Positions 1 through 6,379 of a stretch of 6,520 bases of DNA are shown in pieces. The DNA is from Ghiorsea sp. (GTDB taxonomy: Bacteria > Pseudomonadota > Zetaproteobacteria > Mariprofundales > Mariprofundaceae). The position numbers and the translations under genes are program-made. Position 1 is the stretch's first letter; each line of letters opens with the position of its first letter. The stretch covers positions 1 to 6,520 of the forward strand of contig JAUZQX010000118.1 in assembly GCA_030950765.1 (NCBI GenBank), given 5' to 3'. The notes under the pieces are model-generated. The model was not told the DNA's origin and did not search any database. It saw only the letters and a list, made by a program, of their open reading frames with translations.

Positions 1-31
1 TATCGTCATCATCAAAGGGTTCAAAATTCAT
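1..31 (-). CDS. ruvB: Holliday junction helicase RuvB, N-terminal fragment (cut by window edge)
   Basis: An ATG at 31-29 overlaps the ruvA stop codon in an ATGA arrangement and opens a frame that reads MNFEPFDDDD to the edge of the window. RuvB is the AAA+ hexameric motor that drives branch migration of Holliday junctions when loaded by RuvA, and ruvB directly follows ruvA in most Proteobacteria. Only ten codons are visible and no RuvB motif (Walker A, Walker B) falls inside the window, so the call rests on position and on the translational-coupling overlap, not on homology. The short acidic leader is not conserved among RuvB proteins, so it neither supports nor contradicts the assignment. 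Confidence 0.7.
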   Translation of the reverse strand, partial: MNFEPFDDDD

Positions 32-594
32 AAGGCTTTAAGCGCCGCCCTAAACATAGCTTCAAAATCAAGGGCGCTATCCAAACTTTTAAGCACTTTA
101 TCAATTTGTATGGGTTTATAACCCAAGTTGACCAATGCTGACTTCACATCATGATGCAAACCACCACCTGTACTTGCCACGGTATCATCAGCGGCAATAA
201 GTTTACCTCTAAGTTCTAAAATCAACCGCTGCGCTGTCTTTTTGCCAATACCAGGGGTTCGCGCGATTGCCACATCATCACTGTTTTCAATGGCTTGCAT
301 CAAATCAGCTGCATTCATGCCTGACATCAAGTTTAATGCCGTTTTTGCACCAATACCAGACACCTTGTTCAAACTACGAAACAAGGTACGCTCTTTATGG
401 TCACTAAAACCAAACAATGTAAACTGGTCTTCACGCACATAACTATGAATCTGTAAGCTAGCCTGAGCCCCCTGTTTTAAGCCAACCAAGGTTTGCATAC
501 TGACAAAAACTTCATAACCCACACCATTAACATTCAATACCACACTACCTGATGGGTCCAACTCAAGCACAACGCCAGAAAGCCAACTAATCAT
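28..594 (-). CDS. ruvA: Holliday junction branch migration protein RuvA
   Basis: RuvA (188 aa; the E. coli protein is about 203) forms a tetramer that holds four-way DNA junctions in a square-planar shape and loads RuvB rings for branch migration in recombinational repair; it is cytosolic. The N-terminal OB-fold domain spans about residues 1-63 and carries REDQFTLFGF (54-63), in which E55 and D56 match the acidic-pin residues that guide strand separation. Two helix-hairpin-helix motifs follow: VSGIGAKTA (78-86) and TPGIGKKTAQRL (113-124). After a flexible linker (about 134-148) the small C-terminal RuvB-binding domain contains ALVNLGYKP (153-161). The ATG at 594 gives the family's usual N-terminus and has a well-spaced GGGAG. 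The gene overlaps the putative ruvB start by 4 bases. ruvC, often upstream, is absent here; the upstream gene is a kinase-HDOD fusion 71 bases away. No truncation is seen. Confidence 0.97.
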   Translation of the reverse strand: MISWLSGVVLELDPSGSVVLNVNGVGYEVFVSMQTLVGLKQGAQASLQIHSYVREDQFTLFGFSDHKERTLFRSLNKVSGIGAKTALNLMSGMNAADLMQAIENSDDVAIARTPGIGKKTAQRLILELRGKLIAADDTVASTGGGLHHDVKSALVNLGYKPIQIDKVLKSLDSALDFEAMFRAALKAL

Positions 595-601
595 TCAATA
601 T

Positions 602-606
602 CTCCC
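602..606 (-). promoter_or_regulatory. Ribosome binding site of ruvA
   Basis: On the minus strand GGGAG lies 7 bases before the ruvA ATG at 594. The 71-base gap between the kinase-fusion stop and ruvA otherwise shows no clear terminator. A very weak promoter-like pair (TTGCTC, then CATCAT 17 bases later) is not strong enough to call. Confidence 0.75.
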
Positions 607-665
607 AAAATACACCAGCGTATGATGCGTAGTCTTTAAGCATTGAGCAAGCATACAAGTTATCA

Positions 666-2756
666 CTAAGATGCAGGATATAAATCTGGAAAAGCCTGCT
701 GTAAACGCTCCACTTGCACCCGCAACTGGCTATATACAGATGCATCAGTGATGGGCAGATGCAATGGTTTACGCAAAATAGACTCTGAACCTGGCACATG
801 TGAACGAAAACTATCTTGCCATATACCATCATGAACATGGCTTAAAGGCGCATCCAAATCTTGCATACCGCGCACATCTTGATGTTCCTCTGCCAAAAGC
901 GAGCTCAAACACAAATGTGATATATGAATCAACATGGTAGATGCTTGCATATCAGGCGGCCAGCTTTGTGGGTTTTGCCAACAAGGGAAATGATGATAAT
1001 AAATAAACCGATGTACTTTTCTTGGTAATTTCCAATGCAGTGCCAGCATCATACCTGCATCAATATGACTATAACCCAGCACATCCAATTCAGCAGATAA
1101 TACATCTTTACCAGCGTGAATTGCCGCTTTTAGCGTATCCAGTTTATCATCAGGTTCTGCATGTAATATCACCAACTTGCCAATATCATGCAATAAACCA
1201 AACATGGTTGCAGATTGGCTATCCACCACCTGACTATAATCCGAAAGTGTGCTGGCAATCATGGCAATCGCCTGCCCGTGAAACCATAATCTACGTACAT
1301 ATTTAGATGACTTTTTAATGCCACCAAACTCAGGAATAATTTCACCCAGAATCAAGGCTTCAGCACCACCCATACCTACCCTAGCTAACGCCAGTGCAAC
1401 ATCTGTCACAGGTTTTGCACCCACGGGTAAGTATGCAGCAGAATTGCATATTTCCAAAATACTGGCAGTTAAAACAGCATCTTGTGCAATCACCTTCGCC
1501 AAATCTGCAGGTGAAGACTCAATATCATCAAAAATTACCTGCACTTGATACCAAACTTCGGGTAATGGTGGTATTTTTGCAATGGACTTACGCAAATGTG
1601 CCAACGTATCTCGACTTAAAGCTGGCGGATGCCGCATATCAAAAGGAGGTGATTCAGGTGCCGCTGGTGACTCAATGAAAAATGTCCCCAACAATGTGTT
1701 GTATGAAATCGTATCTGTTATACTTTCTTCTTGCGCTTCAATTTCTGCCAGCGTGCTCTCTTCTTGCTCCATCACTATTTGATTCAAATCAGACAATGTT
1801 GAAACCGAGCTACCTTCACTTTGCATATCCGCTAGATCAATACTGACCCGCTCAGGTTCACCAAGCGCCTCAATACGCGACATCACCTCTGCACAATCTT
1901 TGGGACGCTGTTGCGGGGTTTTATGCAATAAATCCATAATCAAGTCATCAAGTGCATCAGGAATATTGGGATTGAGTTTTTTCGGATGTTCAGCTTGATG
2001 CCGAACTTGTTTTTCCATAATCTCAAACTCACCACCACCAGTGGACATAAATGGTAAAATCCCTGTCGCCATACGATATAATACAATACCAAAAGCATAT
2101 AAGTCTGTAAAAGCACCAATCTCTTTGCCTAAGATTTGTTCAGGAGCCATGTATAAATATGTACCAACCGTAATGCCGCTAGCGGTAATGTCTTCATTGC
2201 TGGTTGTTGATTTGGCTAAACCAAAGTCCATCAACCTCACATCACCTGCATCTGTCAAGAAAATATTGGAAGGTTTTAAGTCACGGTGGATAATATCTTG
2301 TTGGTGGGCAACTTGCAAAGCCGAAAGCACGGCTTGAGCCACATAAATAATTTCACCCAAAGGCAATTCGCCCCGATGAATAACATACTCTTTTAGGCTA
2401 CAGCCGCGCAATAGCTCCATCACCAGCGCCATCACTTCACCCTCTTCTAATACATCAATCAAGTGGATAATATTCGGGTGTTCTAATTTTTCATGCAAAC
2501 GTGTTTCACGCTTAAACCGTTGCATGTGCTGGGTATCACCAAAGCTACTTTGGTTAAGCAGCTTGATGGCAACTTCTTGGTTGATACCCTCATGACGTGC
2601 GCGATACACCACGCCCACACCACCTTGCCCAATTTTCTCAAGCAACACATATTCACCCAAGCGTACTTTACCATCTTTACTCGATAATAAATCACCACAT
2701 GATAAACAAAAAAGTTTTTGATCAGGGTACCAAGTACCACAAGCAGGACATTTCAT
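666..2756 (-). CDS. Zinc-ribbon / Hanks-type Ser-Thr protein kinase / HDOD domain fusion protein
   Basis: A 696-aa multidomain signalling protein. Residues 1-24 form a zinc ribbon (C3, C6, C17, C20). Residues about 36-296 are a Hanks-type kinase: glycine loop GQGGVG (43-48), ATP-binding K65 in VAIK, probable C-helix E84, HRDLKPSN (157-164) with catalytic D159, DFG (177-179), APE (204-206), D218 and R284. All key residues are present, so activity is expected. Residues about 300-384 are an acidic, Ser/Thr/Glu-rich linker, likely disordered. Residues about 385-600 are an HDOD domain, beginning near SIAKIPPLPE and carrying CNSAAY (437-442), HDIGK (523-527), a histidine in a YYHH stretch (587-589) and W575KLP. 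The last roughly 95 residues look like the helical tail often seen after HDOD. No signal peptide, membrane helix or PASTA repeat is seen, so it is probably cytosolic. The start is fixed by the zinc ribbon at residue 3, although no Shine-Dalgarno sequence is evident. HDOD proteins act in bacterial signalling, but substrate and pathway here are unknown. The gene lies 42 bases after the TrmO-family gene and 71 bases before ruvA. Confidence 0.93.
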   Translation of the reverse strand: MKCPACGTWYPDQKLFCLSCGDLLSSKDGKVRLGEYVLLEKIGQGGVGVVYRARHEGINQEVAIKLLNQSSFGDTQHMQRFKRETRLHEKLEHPNIIHLIDVLEEGEVMALVMELLRGCSLKEYVIHRGELPLGEIIYVAQAVLSALQVAHQQDIIHRDLKPSNIFLTDAGDVRLMDFGLAKSTTSNEDITASGITVGTYLYMAPEQILGKEIGAFTDLYAFGIVLYRMATGILPFMSTGGGEFEIMEKQVRHQAEHPKKLNPNIPDALDDLIMDLLHKTPQQRPKDCAEVMSRIEALGEPERVSIDLADMQSEGSSVSTLSDLNQIVMEQEESTLAEIEAQEESITDTISYNTLLGTFFIESPAAPESPPFDMRHPPALSRDTLAHLRKSIAKIPPLPEVWYQVQVIFDDIESSPADLAKVIAQDAVLTASILEICNSAAYLPVGAKPVTDVALALARVGMGGAEALILGEIIPEFGGIKKSSKYVRRLWFHGQAIAMIASTLSDYSQVVDSQSATMFGLLHDIGKLVILHAEPDDKLDTLKAAIHAGKDVLSAELDVLGYSHIDAGMMLALHWKLPRKVHRFIYYHHFPCWQNPQSWPPDMQASTMLIHISHLCLSSLLAEEHQDVRGMQDLDAPLSHVHDGIWQDSFRSHVPGSESILRKPLHLPITDASVYSQLRVQVERLQQAFPDLYPAS

Positions 2757-2798
2757 GGCTTTGATTATTGAATTGAATGGTTGAAAGTCAAAGGTTGA

Positions 2799-3332
2799 TT
2801 AAACTTTGAGTAAATCAATCCAACCATTGTTGGCATTTTCCTGCATATCTGCCTCTTTGATATAAGGTTTGATGTCCAACACAGGCGTTCCATCCAGCAT
2901 ATCATGATTACCGATATGCAATACTCTTCCTACTATAGATGTTAACGAAACAAGCGATAAACCAATCGAATTGGGGCGATGCGGAGCCCGTGTAGAAAAT
3001 ACACCATGTTTATGTTCTTTATCACGTGGTGGTTTCACCAAAGGGTTCCAGCCTTGATTAAGGTGCATCCAATAAACAATCCAAATATGCGAAAATGTCT
3101 GCAAATCTTGTAAAGCCTGCTCATAATTATGCCCTGCATCGAGTACAATTTTGGCAGATTTATCTTCTACCGCATACGCAGGTTGCCTTGGGGTAGCAAA
3201 ACGCTCTTGGTAGGGGCTATTCACCACACCAATAGGCTGCATACTAATATGTTGTTGCCCTGCTCCCATGCCTTTGGCATCTGCAGCATACGTTTTCACA
3301 TCTTTTTTGTGGCTAGGGTTACGCCAGGTCAT
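2799..3332 (-). CDS. trmO: TrmO/TsaA-family tRNA (N6-threonylcarbamoyladenosine37-N6)-methyltransferase
   Basis: TrmO (TsaA, YaeB, UPF0066 family) uses S-adenosylmethionine to methylate t6A at position 37 of certain tRNAs, giving m6t6A next to the anticodon. Family signatures are IGVVNSPYQERFATPRQP (34-51), FSHIWIVYWMH (80-90), GVFSTRAPHRPNSIGLSLV (110-128) and DGTPVLDIKPY (147-157). The reading frame is 177 aa and ends about 20 residues after DIKPY, so it lacks the extra C-terminal domain of the roughly 235-aa E. coli protein and is a single-domain form. The start is uncertain. The frame opens at 3332, with an in-frame stop just upstream, but conserved sequence begins near residue 31; ATGs at residue 22 (3269) and residue 31 (3242) are alternatives, and none has a good ribosome binding site. 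It lies 33 bases after the clpA stop and 42 before the kinase fusion, probably in the same transcript. The family call is firm; the exact substrate is inferred from characterised members. Confidence 0.9.
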   Translation of the reverse strand: MTWRNPSHKKDVKTYAADAKGMGAGQQHISMQPIGVVNSPYQERFATPRQPAYAVEDKSAKIVLDAGHNYEQALQDLQTFSHIWIVYWMHLNQGWNPLVKPPRDKEHKHGVFSTRAPHRPNSIGLSLVSLTSIVGRVLHIGNHDMLDGTPVLDIKPYIKEADMQENANNGWIDLLKV

Positions 3333-3365
3333 AAATATAGGTTACAGTTTACAAACATCAGCAAC

Positions 3366-5618
3366 TTATTCCTCACAAGCCTCTGCAGCACGTTGCACCA
3401 CCAAACCTTCACCATCCACATCAACCACAGCCACGCCACCTTTTTGCAAGTCACCAAACAAAATTTGGTCTGCCAAAGCTTTTTTGATTTGTTCACGAAT
3501 CAAACGCTCCATAGGTCGCGCACCCATCAATGGGTCGTAACCTTCTTTGGCCAACCATTTTCTTGCAGCAGCCGTAATATCCAACTCCACTTTTTTATCT
3601 TGAAGTTGCATTTCCAGTGCCATGATAAATTTATCTACAACATGCATAATCACATCTTCCGATAATGACGCAAAAGGAATCGTTGCATCCAAACGGTTGC
3701 GAAACTCTGGTGTAAACAAACGTTTGATGGCTTCTTCATCTTTACCAATATTACTCGCTGAGTTAAAACCAATGCTTTCTTTTTGCATTTCAAATGCACC
3801 TGCATTGCTGGTCATAATCAAAATAACATGTCTAAAGTCTGCCGACTTACCATTGTTATCCGTCAAAGTACCGTGATCCATGACTTGTAAAAGCACATTA
3901 AAAATATCTGGGTGCGCTTTCTCAATTTCATCAAGCAACAATACACAATATGGGTGTTTATTAATGGCATCGGTAAGCAATCCACCTTGCTCATAACCCA
4001 CATAACCAGGAGGCGAACCAATAAGACGAGAAACCGCATGCGACTCCATGTATTCCGACATATCAAAACGAATCAGCTCTACGCCCATGATTCGTGCAAG
4101 CTGATTAGCAACTTCTGTTTTACCCACACCCGTTGGCCCCGTAAACAAGAAACTACCAATGGGTTTTTCAGGTGAACCAAGCCCTGCCCTTGATAATTTA
4201 ATACTTGCCGAAAGCTGACCAATCGCATCATCTTGTCCAAACACGGACAACTTGAGGTTTCGCTCCAAATTGACCAAGGATTTTTTATCCGAGGTTGATA
4301 CCTGACGTGCAGGAATACGAGCCATGGATGCCACTGTTGCTTCAATATCTTGCACACCCAATTGTTTTTTCCGCTTGCCCGCGCCTTTTAAATGCACCGA
4401 AGCACCCGCTTCATCCAACACATCAATCGCCGAATCAGGCAAATGCCTATCGGTAATATAACGTGCAGCAAGTTTGGCTGCTTCTGTAATCGCAGGGTGA
4501 CTATATTTAATCTGATGATGTGCTTCCAAACGCGATTTCAAACCATTCAAGATATTCACCGTATCTGAAATACTTGGCTCCAATACATCCACTTTACGAA
4601 AGCGGCGTGATAGTGCGCTTTCTTTTTCAAAGGTCTGTCTAAACTCCTGGTATGTGGTTGCACCCATACAACGCAACTCGCCATTCGCTAACGCTGGTTT
4701 TAATAAATTGGACACATCCATAGCGCCACCATTCACCGAACCTGCGCCAATAATAGTATGAATTTCATCAATAAATAAAATCACGTTCTTTTCGGCTTTA
4801 AGTGCTGCAAGTACAGCTTTAAGCCGCTCTTCAAAATCACCACGGTATTTGGTGCCAGCAAGTAAAGCGCCCATATCCAATGAATACACTTGTGCATCTT
4901 GAAGCATATCAGGCACTTCTTCATCAATAATACGTTTGGCAAGACCTTCTGCAATCGCAGTTTTACCAACACCCGCTTCACCCACCAACAAAGGATTATT
5001 CTTTTTACGACGACACAAAATATGCATACAACGATTTAACTCTTCGTCACGCCCAATCAAAGGGTCTAGCTCACCCAACAAGGCTTTATCGGTTAAGTTT
5101 TCACAATATTTACCCAAAGGCGATGTATCTTTTTGCTCACTACCCACATGACCCAACTCAATATCATGTGAAATAGATGCTTGTATATTATCCAAACCTT
5201 GGGCAATAAATGTAGTCACATCAAGTCGTGTAATGCCCTGCTTATTCATAAAATAACATGCATGCGAGTCTTTTTCTGAGAAAATCGCCACCAAAGCATG
5301 CGCACCGGTCACCTCATCTTTACCAGCAGATTGCACATGCATCACCGCCCGCTGAATCACCCGCTGCAAACCCACACTGGCAATCGTATCAGCACTACCT
5401 TCTGGCAATACGGTTACATGCGTTTGAATAAATGTTTCTAGCTCTTGGCGCAAAAAAGGTACATCAGCACTCAATCCTTCTAACACAGCATAAGCCTCTG
5501 CATTATCCAGAAGTCCAAGCAATAGATGTTCAATCGTGACAAACTCATTGCGCTTCAAGTGCGCGGCACGAAAGATATTGTTCAATGATTGCTCTAATTG
5601 TTCACTCAAAATTCCCAT
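3366..5618 (-). CDS. clpA: ATP-dependent Clp protease ATP-binding subunit ClpA
   Basis: ClpA is the hexameric AAA+ unfoldase that recognises substrates, unfolds them and threads them into the ClpP peptidase in the cytosol. From the ATG at 5618 it is 750 aa (E. coli 758). An in-frame ATG 21 bases upstream (5639) is possible, but the 5618 start has GGAG spaced 8 bases away and gives the family's usual N-terminus. Numbering from 5618: a Clp N-domain at about 1-145; D1 AAA+ with Walker A GEAGVGKT (213-220), pore loop KYRG (257-260), Walker B with D284/E285 and arginine-finger region SRRFR (337-341); D2 with Walker A GPTGVGKT (494-501), pore loop GYVG (538-541) and Walker B D563/E564. There is no long middle domain, which separates it from ClpB and ClpC. 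The ClpP-docking tripeptide is IGF (616-618), where E. coli ClpA has IGL. clpS, the adaptor gene usually just upstream, is missing from the window; the upstream neighbour is divergent msrA. Confidence 0.97.
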   Translation of the reverse strand: MGILSEQLEQSLNNIFRAAHLKRNEFVTIEHLLLGLLDNAEAYAVLEGLSADVPFLRQELETFIQTHVTVLPEGSADTIASVGLQRVIQRAVMHVQSAGKDEVTGAHALVAIFSEKDSHACYFMNKQGITRLDVTTFIAQGLDNIQASISHDIELGHVGSEQKDTSPLGKYCENLTDKALLGELDPLIGRDEELNRCMHILCRRKKNNPLLVGEAGVGKTAIAEGLAKRIIDEEVPDMLQDAQVYSLDMGALLAGTKYRGDFEERLKAVLAALKAEKNVILFIDEIHTIIGAGSVNGGAMDVSNLLKPALANGELRCMGATTYQEFRQTFEKESALSRRFRKVDVLEPSISDTVNILNGLKSRLEAHHQIKYSHPAITEAAKLAARYITDRHLPDSAIDVLDEAGASVHLKGAGKRKKQLGVQDIEATVASMARIPARQVSTSDKKSLVNLERNLKLSVFGQDDAIGQLSASIKLSRAGLGSPEKPIGSFLFTGPTGVGKTEVANQLARIMGVELIRFDMSEYMESHAVSRLIGSPPGYVGYEQGGLLTDAINKHPYCVLLLDEIEKAHPDIFNVLLQVMDHGTLTDNNGKSADFRHVILIMTSNAGAFEMQKESIGFNSASNIGKDEEAIKRLFTPEFRNRLDATIPFASLSEDVIMHVVDKFIMALEMQLQDKKVELDITAAARKWLAKEGYDPLMGARPMERLIREQIKKALADQILFGDLQKGGVAVVDVDGEGLVVQRAAEACEE

Positions 5619-5626
5619 ATCATCAA

Positions 5627-5630
5627 CTCC
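5627..5630 (-). promoter_or_regulatory. Ribosome binding site deciding the clpA start
   Basis: GGAG on the minus strand, 8 bases before the ATG at 5618. The upstream in-frame ATG at 5639 is preceded only by a weak AAAAGAAA-like stretch. This favours the shorter 750-residue ClpA and agrees with the N-terminus usual in the family. Confidence 0.7.
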
Positions 5631-5697
5631 AATTCTCATGCATTTCTTTTATCTGTAGCTACGCACAACCAGTGCCAAAACTAACAAAACCCAATCC

Positions 5698-5739
5698 ATG
5701 AAAGCAATGTATATCTTCTCAACCTCATATTGCTTTCAT
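5698..5739. repeat. Inverted repeat in the clpA-msrA intergenic region
   Basis: ATGAAAGCAATGT (5698-5710) and ATATTGCTTTCAT (5727-5739) are reverse complements over 13 positions except for one pair that would be G-U in RNA; the outer 11 bases match perfectly. The arms are separated by 16 bases. It lies between divergent clpA and msrA, 80 to 121 bases upstream of the clpA start. It could be a stem-loop in a clpA leader transcript or a paired binding site for a regulator. No T-tract follows on either strand, so a simple intrinsic terminator is unlikely. Confidence 0.6.
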
Positions 5740-5770
5740 TTCCAACCATATCAAATATAGTCTATGGCTA

Positions 5771-5776
5771 TATGAT
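5771..5776 (+). promoter_or_regulatory. Possible -10 element of the msrA promoter
   Basis: TATGAT matches the sigma-70 -10 consensus at five of six positions and lies 45 bases before the msrA ATG. No good -35 hexamer is found at 16-18 bases; TATAGT at 5756-5761 is an alternative -10 with equally poor -35 support. The assignment is tentative. Confidence 0.3.
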
Positions 5777-5786
5777 ACTTGAGTAT
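5775..5786. promoter_or_regulatory. Small palindrome overlapping the putative msrA promoter
   Basis: ATACT-TG-AGTAT is a perfect 5-base-arm palindrome with a 2-base centre. It overlaps the end of the putative -10 box and covers the expected transcription start. The position fits a repressor operator, but the arms are short and AT-rich, so chance is possible. Confidence 0.3.
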
Positions 5787-5810
5787 ATATGAAGTGACTT
5801 TTAACACAGC

Positions 5811-5816
5811 AAGGAG
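5811..5816 (+). promoter_or_regulatory. Ribosome binding site of msrA
   Basis: AAGGAG lies 5 bases before the ATG at 5822, a near-ideal Shine-Dalgarno sequence that fixes the msrA start. Confidence 0.85.
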
Positions 5817-5821
5817 AACAT

Positions 5822-6361
5822 ATGACACAACACATTGAAAAAAAAGCAACATTTGCAGGTGGTTGTTTTTGGTGCATGGTCTCACCTTTTGCCAATATCG
5901 ATGGTGTTTTGTCGGTTATTTCTGGTTTTTCAGGCGGACATGTCAAAAACCCAAGCTATGAACAAGTTTGCGCAGGTAATACAGGACATGTTGAAGCCAT
6001 ACAAATTACTTACGATGCTAGTAAGATCGATTATAACACTTTATTAGATACTTTCTGGCATCAAATCGACCCTACTGATGCCGGTGGTTCATTTTACGAC
6101 AGAGGGCATCACTATACATCAGCCATCTTTTACCATGATGATGCGCAGCAGACGCTCGCCGAACAAAGCAAACTCAGCTTAGCGGCTGACCAACGTTTTT
6201 CTCAACCTATTGTCACAGCAATCAAACCCTATACTTCCTTTTATCCCGCTGAAGAACATCACCAAAACTACCATCAAAAGAACCCCGAACACTACCAACG
6301 CTACCGTATTGGTTCAGGACGTGATGCCTTTATCTTAAAGGTTTGGAACCCCAAAGCATAA
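5822..6361 (+). CDS. msrA: Peptide-methionine (S)-S-oxide reductase MsrA
   Basis: MsrA reduces the S epimer of methionine sulfoxide in oxidised proteins and free methionine, using a catalytic cysteine regenerated by thioredoxin. The 179-aa protein opens with ATFAGGCFWCMV (9-20), in which C15 is the catalytic cysteine of the GCFW motif. Other signatures are SGFSGGHVKNPSYEQVC (34-50), TGHVEAIQI (54-62), FWHQIDPTDAGGSFYDRG (78-95), YPAEEHHQNY (141-150) and NPEHYQRYRIGSGR (154-167). It is the GCFWC variety, as in the Bacillus subtilis enzyme: the cysteines are C15, C18 and C50, and the C-terminal recycling cysteines of E. coli MsrA are absent, so C18 or C50 may resolve the sulfenic acid (inference). 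No signal peptide is seen, so it is cytosolic. No MsrB domain is fused and no msrB is adjacent. It is divergent from clpA and is followed within 20 bases by a probable IS5-group end, with no visible terminator between. Confidence 0.97.
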   Translation: MTQHIEKKATFAGGCFWCMVSPFANIDGVLSVISGFSGGHVKNPSYEQVCAGNTGHVEAIQITYDASKIDYNTLLDTFWHQIDPTDAGGSFYDRGHHYTSAIFYHDDAQQTLAEQSKLSLAADQRFSQPIVTAIKPYTSFYPAEEHHQNYHQKNPEHYQRYRIGSGRDAFILKVWNPKA

Positions 6362-6379
6362 CCCAAGACAAGCGACAAC

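Noticed and set aside
587..838. Minus-strand 83-codon frame between the kinase fusion and ruvA
   Set aside because: It is mostly inside the kinase-fusion gene in another frame, overlaps ruvA, and has a Cys/Tyr-rich sequence without domain character or a good ribosome binding site.
2757..2798. Possible terminator between the TrmO-family gene and the kinase fusion
   Set aside because: The repeated TTGA/TCAA-like words do not form a stable stem and no T-tract follows on the minus strand.
3129..3665. Plus-strand open frame of 178 codons
   Set aside because: It lies antisense to the TrmO-family gene and the end of clpA, both of which have clear family motifs. Its translation has no recognisable domain and a Cys/His/Phe-rich composition typical of a shadow frame.
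5640..5760. Candidate clpA promoters on the minus strand (TTGATA near 5754-5749, TTGGCA near 5672)
   Set aside because: Neither -35-like hexamer has a convincing -10 at 16-18 bases, and no sigma-32 heat-shock pattern is visible, so no promoter is called.
5725..5946. Minus-strand 73-codon frame covering the clpA-msrA intergenic region
   Set aside because: It is antisense to the conserved msrA N-terminus, including the GCFWC motif, has no family resemblance, and is not a clpS remnant.
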